Shown here in pieces: positions 13,513 to 17,356 of a DNA stretch of 17,356 bases. The translations under genes and the position numbers were made by a program. Location: the NCBI GenBank assembly GCA_036375275.1, contig DASUSF010000150.1, positions 1-17,356 of the forward strand. The letters are read 5' to 3'. This DNA is from DASUSF01 sp036375275. Lineage in GTDB: Bacteria > Pseudomonadota > Alphaproteobacteria > Geminicoccales > Geminicoccaceae. The notes under the pieces are model-generated. The model was given only the letters and a program-made list of their open reading frames with translations, ran no database searches and was not told where the DNA came from. Each line of letters starts with the position of its first letter. The first letter of the stretch is position 1.

Positions 13513-14796
13513 TCAGCGGTAGAAGTACTCGACCAGCGCGAGCGGGATGATCGGCACGTAGGTGACCAGGATCAGGACCGCGGCGAGGACGCCGATGAAC
13601 CAGACGTTGACCTTGGTGACCTCCCAGACATCGGCCTTGGCGATCGAGCAGGCGGTGATCAGGACGCTCGCCACCGGCGGGGTCTGCTGTCCGATCGCGA
13701 GGTTGAGGGTCACGATCAGGCCGAAGTGGACGGGGTCGATGCCCAGCGTGTTGACGATCGGCATGACGATCGGGACCACCAGGATGATCGCGGCGGCGCC
13801 GTGCAGGAAGCAGCCCAGCACCAGGAACAGGGCGTTGAGCATGAGCAGGACGAGGTAGGTGTTCTGGGTCAGCCCGATGATGCCCTGGGTCAGCAGCTGC
13901 GGGACCCGGGTCTCGGTGAGGTAGAGCCCGAGCACCGCCGAGGTGGCGACCAGGAGCATGACCACCGAGGTCTGCACCGCGCCGTCGACCAGCGCCCGAT
14001 AGAGCTGCGGAAGGTCGACCTCCCGGTAGATCACGAGGCCGATGAACAGGGCGGCGAAGACCGCGAGCCCGGCGCCCTCGGTCGCGGTCACGAAGCCGCC
14101 GAAGATGCCGCCGAGGATGATCAGCGGCAGGAGGAACGCCCAGGCCGCGTCCTTGAAGGTCACCCAGACCCGCGACAGGCGGAACACCTCCTCGACCGGA
14201 TAGTCGTAGCGGACGGCGAACCACCAGGCGAGCGCGGCGAGCCCGGCGGCGCCGAGCAGCCCCGGGATGATCCCGGCGACGAAGAGCTGCACGACCGAGG
14301 TGTTGGCCATGACCGCATACAGGATCATCGGGATCGAGGGCGGGATGATGATCGCGAGCGAGGCCGAGGACGAGGTGATCGCGGCCGCGAACTCCTTGGG
14401 ATAGCCCTTCTTGACCATCGCCGGCATCAGGATCGAGCCGATCGCCGCGACGTCCGCGACCGCCGAGCCCGAGATCTCGGCGAAGAACATCGAGGTCCCG
14501 ATGTTGACCATCGCGAGGCCGCCCCGGACGAAGCCGAACAGCGCGGAGGCGAAGGCGATCAGGCGGCGCGAGATGCCGGACGTGTTCATGATCGCGCCGG
14601 CGAGCACGAACAGCGGGATCGCGATCAGGGGGAACTTGGTCGCGCCGGTGAACATCGTGATCGCGACGGTCAACAGGTCGCCCATGCCGGCGCTCGCGAC
14701 CATCGCGGTCACGGCGATGACGCCCAGCGCCACCGCGATCGGCACGTCGATCAGGACCAGGACGAACAGCGCCACGAGCGCGAGCAGGATGCTCAC
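13513..14796 (-). CDS. dctM: TRAP transporter large permease subunit, DctM family
   Basis: A 427-residue inner-membrane protein, the standard DctM length, with about twelve hydrophobic helices. Family landmarks are present: the IPLFVLAGAIMNTSGISRRL segment (60-79), SGSAVADVAAIGSILMPAM (109-127) followed by KKGYPKEFAAA, and IIPPSIPMILYAV (150-162). The second half has the matching TATEGAG and TQGIIGLTQN regions and GQQTPPVA. It is the ion-coupled translocation subunit of a tripartite ATP-independent periplasmic transporter. The GTG start at 14794-14796 overlaps the dctQ stop by four bases (GTGA) with AGGAG 8 bases upstream, showing coupled translation with DctQ. No dctP binding-protein gene is found beside the pair, so the substrate is unknown. 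Confidence 0.95.
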   Translation of the reverse strand: MSILLALVALFVLVLIDVPIAVALGVIAVTAMVASAGMGDLLTVAITMFTGATKFPLIAIPLFVLAGAIMNTSGISRRLIAFASALFGFVRGGLAMVNIGTSMFFAEISGSAVADVAAIGSILMPAMVKKGYPKEFAAAITSSSASLAIIIPPSIPMILYAVMANTSVVQLFVAGIIPGLLGAAGLAALAWWFAVRYDYPVEEVFRLSRVWVTFKDAAWAFLLPLIILGGIFGGFVTATEGAGLAVFAALFIGLVIYREVDLPQLYRALVDGAVQTSVVMLLVATSAVLGLYLTETRVPQLLTQGIIGLTQNTYLVLLMLNALFLVLGCFLHGAAAIILVVPIVMPIVNTLGIDPVHFGLIVTLNLAIGQQTPPVASVLITACSIAKADVWEVTKVNVWFIGVLAAVLILVTYVPIIPLALVEYFYR

Positions 14797-15308
14797 AGCG
14801 GTGTCTCCTCGTGCTCGGCCAGCTGCCCGCCGCTGCGCGCCTCCTGCCAGCGCTCGGGGATGGTGAGCACCTCGGCCAGCGCGATGAGCAGGGCGCCAAG
14901 CGGGATCACCGACTGCGTCAGCGAGACCGGAACCCAGGGCAGGCTGATCAACGTGTTGCCCGCCAGGAGCTGAACCACCTGCCAGCCGTACCACGCGACC
15001 ACGAGGAAGAAGCCGACCACCAGCGTCTCCGACACGATCAGCGCGGGAATGCGGAACCCGACCGGCGCCGCAGCGACCAGCCCCGGAAAGCCCAGATGCG
15101 CGCGCCTGAGCGCCGCGAGCGCGGCTCCGTAGTAGGTGAGCCAGGCCAGAATGATCGGGGTCACCTCGTCGTACCAGACGAGCGAGGCGCCCGAGTAGCG
15201 GAACACCACGGCCAGGCCGACGACGATGGCGAGCCCGATCATCAGCGCCGCGCACACCACCTCGAGCACCCGCTCGGCCGCCCGTCGCACCGTCCCGACG
15301 GCGCTCAT
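14793..15308 (-). CDS. dctQ: TRAP transporter small permease subunit, DctQ family
   Basis: A 171-residue protein with four membrane helices (about 16-36, 47-66, 88-108 and 128-148). The family motif appears as VVFRYSGASLVWYDEVTP (34-51) and the C-terminal LPWVPVSLTQSVIPLGALLI (123-142) is typical. DctQ pairs with DctM to form the membrane complex that the periplasmic binding protein feeds. The ATG at 15306-15308 is the only good start; its upstream sequence (AAGAAGAATGATAACAGC) is A-rich but lacks a strong GGAGG, unlike most genes here, so initiation may be weaker or regulated. The gene begins about 100 bases after the small membrane-protein gene, and that gap holds a GGTCA/TGACC dyad. Confidence 0.92.
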   Translation of the reverse strand: MSAVGTVRRAAERVLEVVCAALMIGLAIVVGLAVVFRYSGASLVWYDEVTPIILAWLTYYGAALAALRRAHLGFPGLVAAAPVGFRIPALIVSETLVVGFFLVVAWYGWQVVQLLAGNTLISLPWVPVSLTQSVIPLGALLIALAEVLTIPERWQEARSGGQLAEHEETPL

Positions 15309-15379
15309 GCTGTTATCATTCTTCTTTCCGGCTTTGTCCGGCCCGCTGCTGCCGCCACGTTCGCCTGCCCGCCGCGCCC

Positions 15380-15392
15380 GGTCAAGGTGACC
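15380..15392. promoter_or_regulatory. Inverted repeat upstream of dctQ
   Basis: GGTCAAGGTGACC is a 5+3+5 perfect inverted repeat centred about 78 bases before the dctQ ATG. On the minus strand its TTGACC overlaps what would pass for a -35 box, but no matching -10 box is evident 17 bases on. It may be an operator for the dctQM operon. The same half-site recurs at 8034-8047. Weak evidence only. Confidence 0.25.
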
Positions 15393-15406
15393 CGTTCGTG
15401 TCAGGA

Positions 15407-15673
15407 TCAGCGGTCGCCGATCACGTCGTCCTTGAACGACCGCCAGCGTCTGGGCGAGCAGTACCAGAGGGCGTGGACGTCGCGGGCGAGGAGCGAGCCC
15501 GTGATCGCGACCAGGCCGACCACGAAGGCGGTGAGCGCGAAGCCGAGCGCCCGGCCCGCCTCGAGCTCGGGGAAGGCGTCCGCGTTCAGCCAGGCGTAGA
15601 CCCCGGCCGCCCAGCAGCCCGCCCCGAACAGGCAGCCGAGGATGCGCAGGCGCCAGCCCCCCGCCCTGTTCAC
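15407..15673 (-). CDS. Small hypothetical membrane protein with two hydrophobic helices, 88 residues
   Basis: I do not recognise this protein. Residues 9-28 (RILGCLFGAGCWAAGVYAWL) and about 42-64 (ALGFALTAFVVGLVAITGSLLA) are membrane helices joined by a short acidic loop (NADAFPELEAG). The C-terminus is soluble and carries aromatic and basic residues (DVHALWYCSPRRWRSFKDD). The positive charges before helix 1 and after helix 2 suggest both ends face the cytoplasm. The GTG at 15671-15673 is the best start, with GGAG 11 bases upstream, a loose spacing, so the start is less certain than the frame. Clear periodic hydrophobicity and same-strand placement between the hydrolase and dctQ support a real gene. 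It might be related to the hydrolase upstream (74-base gap) or to nothing nearby. Confidence 0.6.
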   Translation of the reverse strand: MNRAGGWRLRILGCLFGAGCWAAGVYAWLNADAFPELEAGRALGFALTAFVVGLVAITGSLLARDVHALWYCSPRRWRSFKDDVIGDR

Positions 15674-15747
15674 CGCTGGTCCCGCTCCGATCGCTCGCCC
15701 TCCCGAATCCCGCGGCTCTCGCGGACCCACTCCGTGCCGCGGCCGCT

Positions 15748-16656
15748 TCAGCTCAGCCCGAGCGCCCGCCAGGTCGCCTCCCCCACCTCGCCGTCCGGCA
15801 CCAGGCCATGCCGCTCCTGGAACGCCTGCACCGCGCTCTCCGTCTGAGGACCATAGACGCCGTCCGCGGCGCCGGGCGAGAAGCCCCGTGCGATCAGGGC
15901 CTCCTGGACCGCGGCGACGCGCGGCCCCCGGGTCATCGGGCTGGTGAGCCGGAGAATGAACCGCGGCGGCTCGATCGCCACCGGAGCGTCCTGCATGAGG
16001 TAGCGGACGCCCGGCACGAGCACGCCGAAGTCCCACCGGCGGTTCGAGATGCGGTGCCGGATGACGCCCGTGGTGCTGCTGTGCGCCTCGACCGTTCCGC
16101 CCTCGCCATCGGAGATCACGATGTGCCCGACCCGTTGCGAGGCCGGCAGCCGCAGCAGGCACGCGCCGACGATCCGCGCCGCGTCTTCCACGGCGATCGC
16201 CGCCTGGTCCTCGAGGGCCTGATCGCCCCAGAAGCCGGTGAACGCGTCGGCGAGGATCGGATCCTGCCGCGGCTCGACCCCGTAGAGGACGCCGGTCGCC
16301 TGAAAGACGCACCAGGACGCGAACTCCGCGCAGTCCCACGGCCCCCGCCAGCTTCGATCGGCCATCGGCGCGCGGGCCCCGAGGATGTAGGTTTCGCCGA
16401 CGTGCTCCAGCGCGATCCTGAAGATGTCGTCCCCCGTCCCGGGTGCGGCCAGGTCCGCGGCCGCCGTTGGAGCGCGTGGGGCGGCCGCCTCGTTCGCCCG
16501 GGCGAGCGGGGTAACGGTCGCCGGCGTCCCTCCGGTCGCTGGCGTCGGTCCTGTGGGCGCCGTCGGCGCGCTCGGCCGGGTGGGTCGCGTCGACGGCGTG
16601 GCCGACGTCGATCGGGTCGGCGCCGTCGCCGGCGTCGCTGCTGTCCTTCGGGTCAT
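15748..16656 (-). CDS. NlpC/P60-like cysteine hydrolase with C-terminal peptidoglycan-binding domain and disordered Pro/Thr/Ala-rich N-terminus
   Basis: A 302-residue protein in three parts. Residues 1-75 are low-complexity, dominated by Pro, Thr, Ala and Arg (TPATAPTRSTSATPSTRPTR and onward), and contain no hydrophobic signal peptide. Residues 76-225 look like a papain-fold NlpC/P60-type amidase or endopeptidase, with a likely nucleophile Cys109 (GPWDCAEFASWCVF), general base His178 (RVGHIVISDG) and a third polar residue nearby (His192, VEAHSS). Residues 240-301 are a PG_binding_1 domain (RGPRVAAVQEALIARGF, then DGVYGPQTESAVQAFQ and GEVGEATWRALGL). It should act on cell-wall peptides. The ATG at 16654-16656 follows GGAGGG by 7 bases, so the leaderless start looks right. 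How it would reach the periplasm is unclear. The lipoprotein gene lies 50 bases upstream on the same strand. Confidence 0.82.
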   Translation of the reverse strand: MTRRTAATPATAPTRSTSATPSTRPTRPSAPTAPTGPTPATGGTPATVTPLARANEAAAPRAPTAAADLAAPGTGDDIFRIALEHVGETYILGARAPMADRSWRGPWDCAEFASWCVFQATGVLYGVEPRQDPILADAFTGFWGDQALEDQAAIAVEDAARIVGACLLRLPASQRVGHIVISDGEGGTVEAHSSTTGVIRHRISNRRWDFGVLVPGVRYLMQDAPVAIEPPRFILRLTSPMTRGPRVAAVQEALIARGFSPGAADGVYGPQTESAVQAFQERHGLVPDGEVGEATWRALGLS

Positions 16657-16706
16657 CTCTCTACCCTCCTGTTCGCACTGGGCTCCCGTCGATTCGGGTT
16701 AGCGGC

Positions 16707-17168
16707 TCACTCCGTCCGGTCCGGTGCCGGCGCGCCTCCTCCGGGACAGCCGCTCTCGGCGCCTTCGGAGAGGGCGCAGGCGAAGCCGTCGGCCAGACGG
16801 CGCGCGGCGAGACCGGTCGCGAAGAACTTGCCGAGCCCCACCTCCGCCTCCGTCCCGTTGGTGTCGACCTCGAACTGCCCGAGGACCGCGAAGGCGTCCG
16901 TGTCCGGCTGCTGATCGCCTCCTCGGGCGCCCCCGAACACGTTGGCATTCAGCTGCGTCACCTCGCCCGTGCCGTGGGTCACGGTCACCGGCACGATCGC
17001 GAGGTCGGCATCCCGGTACCCGACGGTGAACTCGCCGCCCTGCTGCGCCGGGCTGCCGGCGATGGTGATGCCCACCGTCTGCGTCTGGCCAAAGATCAGC
17101 GGTGAATTCGGCTGGCTCGTGCAGCCCGCAGCGACCAGTAGAACGATGATGCTACTCTTCGATGTCAT
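16707..17168 (-). CDS. Hypothetical lipoprotein
   Basis: A 153-residue protein with a short lipoprotein signal: Lys near the start, hydrophobic core SIIVLLVAAG and the lipid-modified Cys16 (VAAGC). The -3 residue is Ala instead of the commoner Leu. The mature part reads SPLIFGQTQTVGITIAGSPAQQGGEFTVGYRDADLAIVPVTV, alternating strand-like segments consistent with a beta-sandwich, then a polar loop and the segment FAVLGQFEVDTNG. The C-terminus is Gly/Pro-rich with two cysteines (FACALSEG, ESGCPGG). I do not recognise a named family. The ATG at 17166-17168 has AGGGA 7 bases upstream and lies inside the 3' end of the preceding gene (17 bases shared), so translation is probably coupled. It is expected at the outer membrane or periplasm, and the next gene encodes a cell-wall hydrolase. 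Confidence 0.78.
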   Translation of the reverse strand: MTSKSSIIVLLVAAGCTSQPNSPLIFGQTQTVGITIAGSPAQQGGEFTVGYRDADLAIVPVTVTHGTGEVTQLNANVFGGARGGDQQPDTDAFAVLGQFEVDTNGTEAEVGLGKFFATGLAARRLADGFACALSEGAESGCPGGGAPAPDRTE

Positions 17169-17356
17169 GGTCGAATCCCTGATCGAAGTGAACCGGGCAG
17201 ACCCCGTTCAGGTCCCGCGTCAACTGGTGCAGCGCGCGGATGTGCCGCGGCCGGGCCACCCAGACCACGACCTCGCAGGAGCCGTCGGCGACGGCCAGGT
17301 CGTGGGCCGCGTAGCCCAGCGTGCTGGCGAGCGGCGTCCGCACCAGCCCGATGCCC
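17152..17356 (-). CDS. C-terminal end of an unrecognised protein (continues beyond the window)
   Basis: About 67 codons are open from the right edge to a TAG at 17152-17154. The visible end reads LVRTPLASTLGYAAHDLAVAD, CEVVVWVARPRHIRALHQLT, then HFDQGFDHDIEE. There is no membrane helix in this part. The GTG at 17343 is not needed as a start, because the frame stays open to the edge. The last 17 bases overlap the lipoprotein gene, as expected in an operon. I cannot name a family from this fragment; the Val-rich strand followed by an Arg/His helix hints at an alpha-beta fold. Confidence 0.5.
   Translation of the reverse strand, partial: GIGLVRTPLASTLGYAAHDLAVADGSCEVVVWVARPRHIRALHQLTRDLNGVCPVHFDQGFDHDIEE

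Noticed and set aside
12790..14973. A 727-codon open frame on the plus strand, opposite the dctM and MFS genes
   Set aside because: Its product is almost wholly Asp/Arg/Glu/His/Gln-rich, the mirror of hydrophobic codons on the other strand. It has no family motif, and the minus-strand genes have complete families, ribosome sites and overlaps.
15708..15726. CCGCG/CGCGG hairpin after the hydrolase gene as a terminator
   Set aside because: The stem is only five pairs and there is no T run on the minus strand; such short GC stems are common here.

Overview
The window looks like a chromosomal stretch from a very GC-rich proteobacterium, most likely an alphaproteobacterium of the Rhodospirillales or Geminicoccales type. 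The grounds are codon use dominated by G/C third positions, many GTG starts behind strong GGAGG sites, and the gene mix: tripartite tricarboxylate transporter (TTT), GMC oxidoreductase, CaiB-type CoA-transferase, HpaI-type aldolase, TRAP transporter and TPR-bearing class III cyclase. The taxonomic call is inference. I see no tRNA, rRNA, CRISPR array, insertion sequence or phage integration module.

Left part (1-5329, all minus strand, read right to left): a complete GMC-family FAD oxidoreductase, a soluble-headed class III nucleotide cyclase with a TolB-like/TPR C-terminus, a non-coding stretch holding a short relic of a GMC oxidoreductase gene, then tctC (solute-binding protein) and the start of tctB, which runs off the left edge. 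The relic shares a perfect 32-base match with the intact GMC gene, and the cyclase gene is less GC-rich than its neighbours. Together these suggest past duplication and insertion in a GMC-tct locus.

Middle (5470-12022): a plus-strand pair of an unrecognised membrane protein and a second, membrane-anchored class III cyclase. Next is a minus-strand two-gene operon (HpcH/HpaI aldolase, then CaiB/BaiF CoA-transferase, 4 bases apart). Malate synthase A is transcribed divergently from that operon. An aldolase next to malate synthase suggests an organic-acid catabolic locus, perhaps feeding glyoxylate into the TCA cycle; the substrate cannot be read from sequence.

Right part (12023-17356, all minus strand): a fragment of an unknown gene, a small lipoprotein, an NlpC/P60-like hydrolase with a C-terminal peptidoglycan-binding domain and a disordered Pro/Thr/Ala-rich N-terminus, and a small two-helix membrane protein. 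These are followed by a tightly packed operon dctQ-dctM-MFS transporter-79-residue protein with two GTGA start/stop overlaps. No TRAP solute-binding protein gene (dctP) is adjacent. The last gene ends base-to-base against malate synthase, the two stop codons forming a 12-base palindrome.

Most genes are ordinary families. The points most worth a second look are the GMC gene relic, the two cyclases with different substrate-contact residues, the unknown membrane protein beside one of them, and the leaderless cell-wall hydrolase behind a lipoprotein. I did not find convincing evidence for a wholly new system.
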